NCBI GenBank assembly: GCA_016719645.1
Contig: JADJYS010000001.1
Location: forward strand, 434,001 to 498,000
DNA: 64,000 nucleotides
Origin: a bacterium
GTDB lineage: Bacteria; Krumholzibacteriota; Krumholzibacteriia; LZORAL124-64-63
Direction of reading: 5' to 3'
Shown here: positions 23,466 through 33,046 of the stretch, piece after piece
Layout of the letters: every line of letters begins with the position of its first letter
Position numbering within the stretch: position 1 is the first letter of the stretch
Notes under the pieces: model-generated
The model's database searches: none
Told to the model about the DNA's origin: nothing
Seen by the model: only the letters and a program-made list of their open reading frames with translations
Program-made: the position numbers and the translations under genes

Positions 23466-24046
23466 AGGTGACCCCCGGCTCCGAACGCGAACCCCGCTCC
23501 GTCCGCGAACCCGGCGGCGCGCCCGACGTGCGCCGCGCCGTGCTGTGCGGCCCCGGACGCGCGGGCAAGACCGCGACGCTGGAGTTCTGGGCCGGCCTGC
23601 TGGGCGGCCCGGCGCCCGCCGTCGCGCTGCCGTCCGCCGCGACGGCGGGCGACGCCTTCGAGTACCTGACCGTGCCTGCGGCCGCGGGGCGGCCCCCGCT
23701 GCACCTGCTGACCACGCCGGGCCGGCTGGCCTGCGGCGAAGAGCGCCGCCTGCTGCTGCGCGGCGCCGACGCCGTGGTGTTCACCGCCGACAGCCGCCGC
23801 TGGCGCCAGGACGCCAACCTCATCCTGCTGGACGAGCTCGGGGCCGAACTGGCGGACGCCGACCGCGCGGGCGGCCGCGTCCCGCTGCTGCTGCAGTACA
23901 ACCGCCGCGACGATCCCGACGCGCTGCCGCTGGCCGAACTCGAAGCCCTGCTCAACCCGGTGGGCTGGCCGTCGGTGCCCACGGTCGCGTCGAGCGGCGA
24001 AGGGCTGCCCGACCTGCTGGCCCTGCTGCTCGCCCGCCTGCGCTGA
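23462..24046 (+). CDS. MglA-like small Ras-family GTPase
   Basis: A 194-residue GTPase. The P loop is GPGRAGKT (30-37), TTPGRL (84-89) corresponds to the TVPGQ motif of MglA, and QYNRRDDPDALP (about 145-156) matches the MglA base-recognition motif QYNKRDLPDA. In Myxococcus and Thermus, MglA with MglB sets cell polarity and motility. Compared with those, the N-terminus is longer by about 20 polar residues, and Gln of the switch II motif is Arg here. It overlaps the Roadblock gene upstream. The role in this organism is unknown. Confidence 0.8.
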   Translation: MKVTPGSEREPRSVREPGGAPDVRRAVLCGPGRAGKTATLEFWAGLLGGPAPAVALPSAATAGDAFEYLTVPAAAGRPPLHLLTTPGRLACGEERRLLLRGADAVVFTADSRRWRQDANLILLDELGAELADADRAGGRVPLLLQYNRRDDPDALPLAELEALLNPVGWPSVPTVASSGEGLPDLLALLLARLR

Positions 24047-24187
24047 CCCGCGGCCACGTCCCCGTGCCTTCCACCATCGGTGCCGCCGTTCGCTCCGCCC
24101 CGTACGTTGACCCGGCGGCCCGGCAGGATTATCCTGCACGCGCCCGCCGCGCCGGACCGACCCTGGCATCGCCGAAAGGACCTCCCC

Positions 24188-24640
24188 GTGGGGCGTTTCC
24201 TGACCTCCGCCTTCGCCACGTTCCTGGGCACGGGGCTGGCGCCCTTCGCGCCCGCCACGGTCGCCAGCCTGGGCGTCGCCCTGCTCTGGGGGCTGGCCTC
24301 GCCGGTGCCCCTGGCGGTGCAGATCGGGCTGCTCGCGCTGGTGACGCTCCTGGGCGTGCCGGCCGCCGGCTGGATGGAGCGGCGCCACGGCAAGGACCCG
24401 CACCGCGTCGTCTGCGACGAGGTGGCCGGCATGCTGGTCACCTACCTCGGCATCACCACGGGCTGGGCGGGCTGGCTGGCCGGCTTCGCCTGGTTCCGCG
24501 TCTTCGACATCGCCAAGCCGTTCCCCATCCGCCGGCTGGAGGCCCTGCCGGGCGGCTGGGGCATCATGGCCGACGACCTGCTGGCCGGCGTCTACGCGCA
24601 CCTGCTGCTGCGCGCGACCCTGGCCGTGACGGGCTGGTGA
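24188..24640 (+). CDS. pgpA: Phosphatidylglycerophosphatase A
   Basis: A 150-residue membrane phosphatase that makes phosphatidylglycerol. FLGTGLAPFAPATVASL, CDEVAGMLVTY, FRVFDIAKPFPIR and IMADDLLAGVYA are the family's conserved blocks, separated by hydrophobic segments. The start is the GTG at 24188, with AAAGGA 7 nt upstream; longer open sequence before it is not conserved. cinA follows within 3 nt. Confidence 0.93.
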   Translation: MGRFLTSAFATFLGTGLAPFAPATVASLGVALLWGLASPVPLAVQIGLLALVTLLGVPAAGWMERRHGKDPHRVVCDEVAGMLVTYLGITTGWAGWLAGFAWFRVFDIAKPFPIRRLEALPGGWGIMADDLLAGVYAHLLLRATLAVTGW

Positions 24641-24642
24641 GC

Positions 24643-25918
24643 ATGGAACGCCTGCGCGAAGCCCGCCTGATCGCGGTCGGGGACGAGCTGCTGAACGGGC
24701 GCACCCTCGACGCCAATTCCCACGAGATCCAGCAGCGCCTGGTGCGCCGCGGCGTGGCCGTGGGCGGCGTGGCCGTGGTGCCGGACCGCGCCGCCGACAT
24801 CGCCGCCGCCCTGGACGCCGCGCCCGACGCTTGCCTGGTCGTGCTGACCGGGGGGCTCGGTCCGACCCCGGACGACCTGACCGCCGCCGCGGTCGCGGCC
24901 TGGGCGGAGGTCCCGCTGCGGGAAGACGCGGCCGTCGCCGCCCTGCTGCGCGCGCGCTGCGAGGCGCGCGGCCGTCCCTACGGCCCCAACATGGTGAAGC
25001 AGGGGATGCTGCCGTCGGGGCTCGACGCGCTGCCGAACCCCGAGGGCTCCGCGCCGGCGATGGTCGGGGACCTGCGCGGCCGCACGCTGGTGCTGCTGCC
25101 CGGCGTGCCCTCGGAGATGCGGGCCCTGTGGCCGCTGGTCGAAGCCTGGCTGGACGCGGGCGGCCGGCTCGGCCCGGCCCGGCCGGTCCTGCTGCGCCGC
25201 ACGACCCGGCTGAGCGAGCCCGTCCTGGACCGGCTGACCGCGCCGCTGCTGACGGAGTTCCCGGGCTGCGCCTGGTCCTGGTGGCTCACGCGCTGGGGCG
25301 TCGACGTCCAGGCCCTGGCGCCGGCCGGCGCGGACGCGATGCCCGACGGCCTCGCCGCGCGGCTGGACGAGGTGCTGGGCGACCGCGTCTGGGCCCACGA
25401 GTTCGTCGACCTGCCGGCGGTGGTCCTGTCGGCGCTGCGCGGCGCCGGCGCTGACGGTGGCCGCCGCGGAGTCCTGCACCGGCGGCCTGCTCGGCGCCGC
25501 GTTGACCGACGTGCCGGGCGCGTCGGACGCCTACCGCGGCGGGATCGTCTCGTACGCCGACGACGTCAAGCGGGACCTGCTGGACGTGCCCGCCGCGCTG
25601 CTGCGCGAGCACGGGGCCGTGAGCGGGGAGTGCGCCCGCGCGATGGCCGACGGCTGCCGCGTCCGCTGCCGCGCCGACCTCGCGTTGTCGGTGACCGGCG
25701 TCGCCGGGCCGGGCGGCGGCTCGGATGCCAAGCCGGTGGGCACCGTCTGGATCGGCCTGGCCACCGCGGGCGGGACGTTCGCCGGGCGCATGCGCTTCCT
25801 CGCGCACCGCGCCCGCAACCGCGAGCTGGCCGTGGCCGTGGCGCTGGACGCCCTGCGGCGCCACCTCGCCGCCGGCGGCGACCCCTTCGCGGGCGCGGAA
25901 GTCGACGGCTGGTCGTGA
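24643..25918 (+). pseudogene. cinA: CinA/PncC nicotinamide-nucleotide amidase, one frameshift
   Basis: The N-terminal molybdopterin-binding-like CinA domain (RLIAVGDELLNGRTLDANSHEI, LTGGLGPTPDDLT, LLPGVPSEMRALWP) runs in one frame to about 25440. The C-terminal PncC amidase domain (VAAAESCTGGLLGAALTDVPGAS, VTGVAGPGGGSDAKPVGTVW) follows in the +1 frame to 25918. One extra base in the GC-rich stretch around 25430-25445 explains the break; corrected length is about 424 residues, normal for CinA. PncC deamidates NMN in pyridine nucleotide salvage. The first frame has no stop until 26484, so automatic calling would fuse CinA to ThpR. Confidence 0.85.
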
Positions 25919-26484
25919 GGCTCTTCGTGGCCGTCGATCCCGGGGAGCGCTTCCGCGCCGAGGTGTCGCCCTGCCTGGACGCCTGGCGGGCGCGCTGGGA
26001 CTTCGGCTGGGTCAGGACGGAGCAGCTGCACGTCACGCTGCGCTTCCTCGGCGAATGGCCGCCCTCGCGGCTCGACGACCTGCAGGCGGCCCTGGCGGCG
26101 GCGGCGGGGGAGACCCCGCCGCTGTGCATGAACGCGGGTGGCCTGGACGCCTTCCCGGGCTGGCGACGGCCGCGGGTGCTCGTCTTGCAGATGGAGAGCG
26201 GCGGCGCGCTCGAAGAGCTGGCGGCGCGGGTCGACGGCGCGGTGGCCCGGCGGTGCCCGGGCCTCGGCGCGGCGGCGGGGTCGTTCCGGGCCCACCTGAC
26301 CCTCGCGCGGTTCCGCGACCCGCCGACTCCGGCAGAGCTCGACGCCCTGCGGCGCGCCCCGCCGCTGCGCGCCGCCACGATCGCGGTCACCGGGATCCGC
26401 CTGGTGCAGAGCACGCTCGCGCCCGGGGGCGCCCTCCACGCGACGCGCGCGGTTTTCCCGCTGGCGGGGGCCGCGGCGCCGTAG
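25915..26484 (+). CDS. thpR: RNA 2',3'-cyclic phosphodiesterase ThpR
   Basis: A 189-residue 2H phosphoesterase (LigT family). Both catalytic HxT motifs are present, as LHVTLRFLG and AHLTLARF. The N-terminus RLFVAVDPGERF is canonical. The GTG start overlaps the cinA stop codon (GTGA). cinA-thpR-recA is a common gene order. Confidence 0.92.
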   Translation: MRLFVAVDPGERFRAEVSPCLDAWRARWDFGWVRTEQLHVTLRFLGEWPPSRLDDLQAALAAAAGETPPLCMNAGGLDAFPGWRRPRVLVLQMESGGALEELAARVDGAVARRCPGLGAAAGSFRAHLTLARFRDPPTPAELDALRRAPPLRAATIAVTGIRLVQSTLAPGGALHATRAVFPLAGAAAP

Positions 26485-26576
26485 TAGAGTCGCGGCGACC
26501 GACCGCCCCAGGGCGGCCGGGCTCGCCGCCCGCACGATCTCCCGGACGCAGTCCCACACCCAAGGAGTGATTCGCA

Positions 26577-27695
<1,119 letters not shown>

Positions 27696-27697
27696 GC

Positions 27698-28363
27698 GTG
27701 GACGACGCCGGGGCCGGGATCCGCCTGCTGTCCCTGGACTGCGGCGACGGCGAGGCGCGGCTGGCCCTGAGCGACGGCACGGTGCTGGAAGTGGCGGCGT
27801 CCTCGCTGCCGCCGGCCCTGCCCGCCTGCGGGGAGGTCCTGCCGCCGGCCCTGCTCGCCGCGCTCCACGAGGCGGCGGTCCGCAAGCAGATCGCCCGGCG
27901 CCTCTTCCGCGAACTCGATCGCCGGCTGCGCACGCGGGCGGACCTGCGGGTCCGCCTGCTCGCGGCCGGTTTCCCGCCGGGCCCCGTCGACGAGGTGCTG
28001 GACCGTTTCGCCGAGACGGGCGTCCACTCGGACCGGCGGTTCGCCGAGGCCTGGTGCCGCGACGCGCTGCGCGCCAAGCCCGTGGGCCGCCGCCTGCTCG
28101 CCGACCGGCTGGCCCGGTCGGGCGTGCCGCCGGAACTCGCCCGCACCGTCGCGGACGAGCAGTTGCCGCCCGGCGACGAGCAGGAACTGGCCCGCCGGGC
28201 CGCCCGTTCCTGGTGGCGGCGCCAGCGCGGGACGGCCGACGCGCGGGCCCTGGCCCGCGGCCAGCGCTTCCTGATCGGCCGCGGTTTCCCGCCGGGGACG
28301 GCCGGCGACGCCGTGCGGGCGACGGCCCCGGGGCGGGACGACGACGAGGGAGACCCTGCATGA
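27698..28363 (+). CDS. recX: RecA regulator RecX
   Basis: A 221-residue helical protein that modulates RecA filaments. The RecX repeat is visible as RRLRTRADLRVRLLAAGFPPGPVDEVLDRFAETGVHSDRRFAEAW, followed by KPVGRRLLADRLARSGVPPELA. The GTG start lies 2 nt after the recA stop; the stop overlaps the ATG of rfbD (ATGA). Confidence 0.9.
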   Translation: MDDAGAGIRLLSLDCGDGEARLALSDGTVLEVAASSLPPALPACGEVLPPALLAALHEAAVRKQIARRLFRELDRRLRTRADLRVRLLAAGFPPGPVDEVLDRFAETGVHSDRRFAEAWCRDALRAKPVGRRLLADRLARSGVPPELARTVADEQLPPGDEQELARRAARSWWRRQRGTADARALARGQRFLIGRGFPPGTAGDAVRATAPGRDDDEGDPA

Positions 28364-29235
28364 AGATCCTGGTGACCGGGGCCGCGGGGATGCTGGGCCG
28401 CGCCATCCTGGAGGAATTCGACGGCGCCGGCCACTGCGTCGGTGTCGATCTGCCGGACGGGGACCTCGCGGAGCGGGGCACGGCCCTGGAACTGATGATG
28501 CGTCACGCCCCGCAGCACGTGATCCACGCCGCGGCCTACACGGACGTCGACCGGGCCGAGGCCGATCCCGCGCGCGCCCGCGCCGTGAACGCCGACGCCA
28601 CCCGCATGCTGGCGCGCTGCTGCACGTCCCTCAACCTGCCGTTCACCTACATCAGCACCGACTACGTCTTCGACGGCGAGGATCCCGCCGGCTATTTCGA
28701 GGACGCCGAGCGACGGCCGCTGGGGGTCTACGGGACCACCAAGGCGGACGGGGAGCAGGAGGTCCAGACGGCGGGCGGCGACTGGCGGATCGTCCGCACC
28801 AGCTGGCTGTTCGGCCCCGGTCCCAAGAACTTCGTGCTGACCGTCCGCCGGCTGCTGGAAGAGCGGCCGACGCTGAAGGTCGTGGCCGACCAGACCGGCT
28901 GCCCCACCTACGCGCCCGACCTGGCGCGCGTCCTGCGTCTGATCCTGCTGGCGAAGGGGCGCGGCATCTTCCACGCGACCAACGCGGGCGCGACGACCTG
29001 GCACGAGTTCGCGCGCGAGATCGCCCGGCGCAGCGGCGCCGATCCGGAGCGGATCCTGCCCTGCGCCACCGCCGACTACCCGACCCCGGCGCGGCGGCCC
29101 GCCTGTTCGATCCTGCGCAGCCGGAACCTCGAATCCATCGGGGTGGGGCCCCGTCCGTCTTGGCAGGAGGCCCTGGGGCGTTATATTGCGTGGCTCGCGC
29201 AGGACGAGGCAACCCAACCCGGAGTCCCGACATGA
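28360..29235 (+). CDS. rfbD: dTDP-4-dehydrorhamnose reductase RfbD family
   Basis: A 291-residue SDR enzyme that makes dTDP-L-rhamnose, a cell-surface sugar donor. NADPH motif GAAGMLG is at 7-13, HAAAYTDVDRAE, STDYVFDG and the catalytic YGTTK are present, as is DQTGCPTYAPDLA. Overlaps join it to recX upstream (ATGA) and gmhA downstream (ATGA). Other rhamnose genes are not in the window. Confidence 0.92.
   Translation: MKILVTGAAGMLGRAILEEFDGAGHCVGVDLPDGDLAERGTALELMMRHAPQHVIHAAAYTDVDRAEADPARARAVNADATRMLARCCTSLNLPFTYISTDYVFDGEDPAGYFEDAERRPLGVYGTTKADGEQEVQTAGGDWRIVRTSWLFGPGPKNFVLTVRRLLEERPTLKVVADQTGCPTYAPDLARVLRLILLAKGRGIFHATNAGATTWHEFAREIARRSGADPERILPCATADYPTPARRPACSILRSRNLESIGVGPRPSWQEALGRYIAWLAQDEATQPGVPT
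29160..29187 (+). promoter_or_regulatory. Possible internal promoter for gmhA
   Basis: TTGGCA, 16-nt spacer, TATATT inside the 3' end of rfbD, about 45 nt before gmhA. The TATATTGC core matches the tRNA promoters at 18.9 and 19.6 kb. Confidence 0.45.
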
Positions 29236-29858
29236 CCGATACCGGCGACCGCAGCGCGGCCGAGGCGGCGCGGATCTGCGCGCAGACCCTGCAGGACCAC
29301 CGCGATGCCGTCGCGCGCCTCGGCCCCGAGCACCTCGCGGCCGTCGCCGCCCTGGCCGGGGACGTCGCGCGGGCGTGGGCCGGCGGCGGGCGCCTGCTGG
29401 TCTGCGGGAACGGCGGCAGCGCCGCCGACGCCCAGCACATCGTGGCCGAACTGGTCGGGCGGTTCGAGCGCGAGCGGCGGGCCTGCGCGGCCCTTGCGCT
29501 GACGGTCAACGCCTCCACCCTGACGGCCGTCGCCAACGACTACGGCTTCGACGAGGTCTTCGCCCGCCAGGTCGAGGGCCTGGGCCGACCGGGCGACGTG
29601 CTGCTGGTGATCTCGACCTCCGGGAACTCCCCGAACTGCGTCGCGGCGGCCGCGCGCGCGCGGGCCGGCGGTTTGCGCGTCCACGGCTTCCTCGGCCGCG
29701 ACGGCGGCCGGTTGCGCGGGATGCTGGACGGCGCCCTGGTCGCGCCCTCGCAGGACACGCCGCGCATCCAGGAGATCCACATCCTGATGGGCCACCTGCT
29801 CTGCGCCCTGCTGGAGCGGCAGCTCCCGGACGCCGGGCCGGCCGGCGCCCGGCCTTGA
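29232..29858 (+). CDS. gmhA: Sedoheptulose-7-phosphate isomerase GmhA
   Basis: A 208-residue SIS-domain enzyme, first step to heptose for the lipopolysaccharide core. CGNGGSAADAQHIVAELVGRF is the family signature with its metal His and Glu; STSGNSPN and QDTPRIQEIHILMGHLL follow. GGAG precedes the ATG. Its presence supports a heptose-containing outer membrane. Confidence 0.94.
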   Translation: MTDTGDRSAAEAARICAQTLQDHRDAVARLGPEHLAAVAALAGDVARAWAGGGRLLVCGNGGSAADAQHIVAELVGRFERERRACAALALTVNASTLTAVANDYGFDEVFARQVEGLGRPGDVLLVISTSGNSPNCVAAAARARAGGLRVHGFLGRDGGRLRGMLDGALVAPSQDTPRIQEIHILMGHLLCALLERQLPDAGPAGARP

Positions 29859-30757
29859 GCGCCGGGATCGCGGGGGCGCTGCTGGTCAGCCTGCGCCCGC
29901 GGCAGTGGACCAAGAACCTGCTGCTGTTCGCGGGGCTGGTCTTCTCCCAGAGCGCCGACGAGCCGACCTCGGTCGCGCGCGCCGTCCTGGGGTTCCTGGT
30001 GTTCTGCCTGCTCTCGGGCGCCGTCTACCTGTTCAACGACTGCATCGATGCGCCCCGGGACCGCCGCCACCCCCTGAAGCGCTACCGCCCGATCGCCGCC
30101 GGCCGCCTGCCGGTCGTCGTGGCGCGCCGCTGGGCCCTGGCGCTGGGATGCGTCGCGCTGGGGGCGGGCTGGCTGCTGGGCCGCGGCTTCGGCGCCACCG
30201 CGACGGCCTTCGCGGCGCTGAATCTCGCCTACTCCCTGGGTCTGAAGCGGGTCGTCATCGTGGACGTGGTGGGCATCGCGGTCGGGTTCGTCCTGCGGGC
30301 CGTGGCCAGCGTCGAGGTGCTGCGGCCGGTGCGCGGCGCCGTGCCGCTCTCCCCGTGGCTGATCCTGTGCACCTTCCTGCTGGCGCTGTTCCTGGGTTTC
30401 GCCAAGCGCCGGGCCGAGTACGTGCAGGAGGCGTCGGGCAACCACGAGTCCCGGCCTTCGCTGCGCCGCTACGGCCGCCGGACGCTGGACGCGCTGGTGG
30501 GGATCTCCTTCGTGGCGACCCTGGCGGCCTACGTCCTGTACACGCTGGCGACGGGAACCGTCGCCCAGTTCGGGACCTACAAACTGCTGTTCACGGCGCC
30601 CTTCGTGGCGGCGGGGCTGGGGCGCTACCTGGTGCTGGTGTTCAAGGACGACCGTGGCGGTCGTCCCCACGAGATCCTGCTGACCGACCCCGCCATCCAG
30701 ATCGCGGTGCTGGGCTGGATCACGAGCGTCTGCCTGATCATCGGCCTGCACCGCTGA
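29855..30757 (+). CDS. UbiA-family prenyltransferase, decaprenyl-phosphate phosphoribosyltransferase-like
   Basis: A 300-residue membrane enzyme with about eight hydrophobic segments. The start SLRPRQWTKNLLLFAGLVFS and the Asp-rich motif NDCIDAPRDRRHPLKRYRPIA are those of DPPR synthase, which attaches phosphoribose to polyprenyl phosphate. The second Asp motif region (FAKRRAEYVQE) also fits. In Actinobacteria this feeds arabinan synthesis; here it is embedded between gmhA and an isoprenoid gene (ispE) in a Gram-negative setting. The TTG start overlaps the gmhA stop (TTGA). Confidence 0.85.
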   Translation: MSAGIAGALLVSLRPRQWTKNLLLFAGLVFSQSADEPTSVARAVLGFLVFCLLSGAVYLFNDCIDAPRDRRHPLKRYRPIAAGRLPVVVARRWALALGCVALGAGWLLGRGFGATATAFAALNLAYSLGLKRVVIVDVVGIAVGFVLRAVASVEVLRPVRGAVPLSPWLILCTFLLALFLGFAKRRAEYVQEASGNHESRPSLRRYGRRTLDALVGISFVATLAAYVLYTLATGTVAQFGTYKLLFTAPFVAAGLGRYLVLVFKDDRGGRPHEILLTDPAIQIAVLGWITSVCLIIGLHR

Positions 30758-30774
30758 GGTTCTGAGGAGGAGCG

Positions 30775-31536
30775 ATGCCGACACCTGTGGCCCTGGTCGC
30801 GACCCGGCCCGAGACGTTGCCGCGGGACGTCGCGCGCGTGCTGGCGCTGGCGGGGCGGGACGAAGCCGAGGGCTGCCGCTCGATCACGGCCGCCCGCGCG
30901 GTCGGGCCCCACCCGGCCGGCGGCGTGCCGAACTGGACCCTCGCGGCCCTCGCGGCGGCGTGCCCGCCGTCGGCAGGCCGGCCCCTGCTCGCGGTGGCGG
31001 GCGCGCTGCACCCCGGGCTGGGCGCTTGCGGTTGCCTGGCCGCCCTGGCCGGGCTCGGCGGCGCCGAACTCGCGGCCGCCGCGCGCGCGCCGCGGGCGCT
31101 GTTGGAGCGGCTCGCGCCGCCGGATGACGACGACGGCCCGTGGCTGCTGGTGGACCTCACCGTGGCCGCGGCGCCCGACGGCCGCACGGTCATGTACAAC
31201 CGGGTGCTGGCGGGCCGCGATCCGCTCGCCCTGGACGCGCTGACGGCGCGCTGCCTCGGCTGGGATCCCGAGTCGATGCCCCTGCTGCGCGCCGCCCGGG
31301 AAGCGGGCGGCCGCCGGGAGCCGGCCGACCGGACGCCTGCGGGGGATGCCGACGACCACGTCCGCGCCGGCGCGCCGCTGCGGCCCTGGCGCCCCGCGCG
31401 GGACCTGCCGTGGTCCCGCTTCGTCCCGAAGCCGCGACGGTCCCACGCCGGGGCGGTCCGCACACCCTGGCACGCCCTCGGCGACGACATCGCCGCGGGA
31501 CGTGAACCCGTCTGGGAGGTCGGCGCCGATGTCTGA
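30775..31536 (+). CDS. DUF362-like protein, function unknown
   Basis: A 253-residue protein. The segment DGRTVMYNRVLAGRDPLALDALTARCLGWDPESMPLLRAARE resembles the end of DUF362 domains (metal-site-bearing proteins of unknown role). The N-terminal half is Ala-rich and lacks the usual Cys residues, so the domain may be degenerate. AGGAGGAGCG precedes the ATG. Its 3' end overlaps ispE by 8 nt. Confidence 0.6.
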   Translation: MPTPVALVATRPETLPRDVARVLALAGRDEAEGCRSITAARAVGPHPAGGVPNWTLAALAAACPPSAGRPLLAVAGALHPGLGACGCLAALAGLGGAELAAAARAPRALLERLAPPDDDDGPWLLVDLTVAAAPDGRTVMYNRVLAGRDPLALDALTARCLGWDPESMPLLRAAREAGGRREPADRTPAGDADDHVRAGAPLRPWRPARDLPWSRFVPKPRRSHAGAVRTPWHALGDDIAAGREPVWEVGADV

Positions 31537-32476
31537 ACGCAGCTCGCACCGCAACGTCGCGGTTCCGCGCGGCACCGTCGAGGTCGCGGCGCCGGCGAAG
31601 GTGAACCTCCATCTCGAGGTCCTGCGCCACCGCGACGACGGCTACCACGAGATCGAGACGATCCTGCAGACCGTGTCGCTCTGCGACGACGTGCGGGCCG
31701 AGCTGCGCGATCGCGGCGCCGGCGGTCCGCCGCGGATCTCGCTGTCGGTGGAGCCGTTCGGCGTGGTGCCGGAGTCCCCGCTCAACCTGGCCTGGCGGGC
31801 CGCCGAGCTGTTCTGCCGGACCTGCGGCCTGGGCGGCGAGCTCGCGCTGCGGCTGACCAAGCGCATCCCCGTGGAGGCGGGCCTGGGCGGCGGCAGCAGC
31901 GATGCCGCGGCCGTCCTGGTCGCCTGCGACCGCCTCTACGGGACGGGCCTGCCGCCCGAGCGCCTCGAGGCGCTCGGGGCGATGCTCGGCTCGGACGTGC
32001 CCTTCTTCGTCAGGGGGGGGACGCAGGCGGCGCGCGGTCGCGGCACCGAGCTGCAGGCGCTCACGGCCATCACCAAGGGCAAGTTCCTGATCGTGAAGCC
32101 GGACATCGCGTTGCGCACGGCGGACGTCTATGCGGGGCTGAATATGGGATTGACATTGCGCAGCCCCAAGGTTAACATCCGTACCGTCGAGGCCTTAATC
32201 GCCCGTTTCCCAACGGGTTCCTGGTTCGGGGCGAACCGCTTGGAAGACGTCGTCCTGCCCACGCAACCCGCCCTGCAACGACTCGTGCAGTCGTTGCGCG
32301 AGAACGCGCCCGTTGCCATGATGTGCGGCAGCGGGTCGGCGGTCTTCGCCGTCTTCGGCGACGAGCGCCGGCGGGACGAGGCCTGGCAGGAGGTCGCGCA
32401 GCCCGGCTGGAAGGCCTGGAACGTCGATCCCTGGCCCGGCGGTGTTCGCGTCAAGGATGACGCCGACCGCGCCTGA
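31529..32476 (+). CDS. ispE: 4-diphosphocytidyl-2-C-methyl-D-erythritol kinase IspE
   Basis: A 315-residue GHMP kinase of the MEP isoprenoid pathway. APAKVNLHLEVLRHRDDGYHEIETI is the canonical start, the ATP loop is VEAGLGGGSSDAAAVL, and LGSDVPFF and MCGSGSAVFAVF complete the family motifs. It starts inside the previous gene. It heads a Bacillus-like order: ispE-spoVG-prs-ctc-pth. Confidence 0.95.
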   Translation: MSERSSHRNVAVPRGTVEVAAPAKVNLHLEVLRHRDDGYHEIETILQTVSLCDDVRAELRDRGAGGPPRISLSVEPFGVVPESPLNLAWRAAELFCRTCGLGGELALRLTKRIPVEAGLGGGSSDAAAVLVACDRLYGTGLPPERLEALGAMLGSDVPFFVRGGTQAARGRGTELQALTAITKGKFLIVKPDIALRTADVYAGLNMGLTLRSPKVNIRTVEALIARFPTGSWFGANRLEDVVLPTQPALQRLVQSLRENAPVAMMCGSGSAVFAVFGDERRRDEAWQEVAQPGWKAWNVDPWPGGVRVKDDADRA

Positions 32477-32513
32477 GCCCGCGCCGGACGAGCCACCACG
32501 GAGAGGTGCTGTC

Positions 32514-32837
32514 TTGGAAATCACGGAGATCAGGATCACCCTGAGGGACGACGAGAAGCTGCGAGGCTTCGCGAGCATCACCCTGGACAACAGTTTCGTC
32601 GTGCGCGGCCTGAAGATCATCGAGGGCGCGACCGGCATGTTCGTGGCGATGCCGAACCGCCGCCGCAAGGACGGGACCTTCCAGGACATCGCCCACCCCA
32701 TCAACGCGTTCACGCGCGAGTGGATGGAGAACCTGATCATCGCCGAGTACAAGCAGGAGCTCCAGCGCGCCGAGCGGGGCGAAGTGCCCATCCTCTCCGG
32801 CCGGCACGAGGACTCCGCCCTCGAGGAGAGCTTCTAG
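32514..32837 (+). CDS. spoVG: SpoVG-family RNA/DNA-binding regulator
   Basis: A 107-residue protein. ITEIRITLRDDEKLRGFASITLDNSFVVRGLKIIEG, FVAMPNRRRKDG and DIAHPINAFTREW are the full SpoVG pattern. The start is a TTG at 32514, placed by the GGAGAGGTG at 32500-32508 and by the family's usual MEIT start. SpoVG is a site-specific nucleic acid-binding regulator in Firmicutes and spirochaetes. Its target here is unknown. Confidence 0.94.
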   Translation: MEITEIRITLRDDEKLRGFASITLDNSFVVRGLKIIEGATGMFVAMPNRRRKDGTFQDIAHPINAFTREWMENLIIAEYKQELQRAERGEVPILSGRHEDSALEESF

Positions 32838-32850
32838 CGGTTCGTCCCGC

Positions 32851-32925
32851 TGGGGCGTCGTCAAGTGGTAAGACACAAGGTTTTGGTCCTTGCATTCGCA
32901 GGTTCGAATCCTGCCGCCCCAGCCA
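32851..32925 (+). tRNA. tRNA-Gln(TTG)
   Basis: Acceptor TGGGGCG pairs with CGCCCCA and CCA is encoded. Stem CAAGG/CCTTG with loop TTTTGGT gives anticodon TTG. It lies between spoVG and prs. Confidence 0.96.
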
Positions 32926-32952
32926 TCCCCGCCCCGCGCCCCCGATTCCCTG

Positions 32953-32981
32953 TTTACCTCGCCCGCCCGTTGGCCTATCTT
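32953..32981 (+). promoter_or_regulatory. Promoter of prs
   Basis: TTTACC, 17-nt spacer, TATCTT, about 65 nt before the prs ATG. Confidence 0.55.
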
Positions 32982-33046
32982 TGCGCCGCGTTCGCGGCGT
33001 CCCGGCCGCCTGCCCCGCGCCCCGCCCTGCGAAAGGACTCCCGGCC

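Noticed and set aside
23545..26484. A single CinA-ThpR fusion protein
   Set aside because: The PncC domain lies in another frame between the two; the open frame there is Arg/Gly-rich and does not match any domain.
26485..26576. LexA-type SOS operator upstream of recA
   Set aside because: No clear palindrome matching known LexA boxes was found in the short gap; TAGTAGAGT looks like a -10 region without a good -35.
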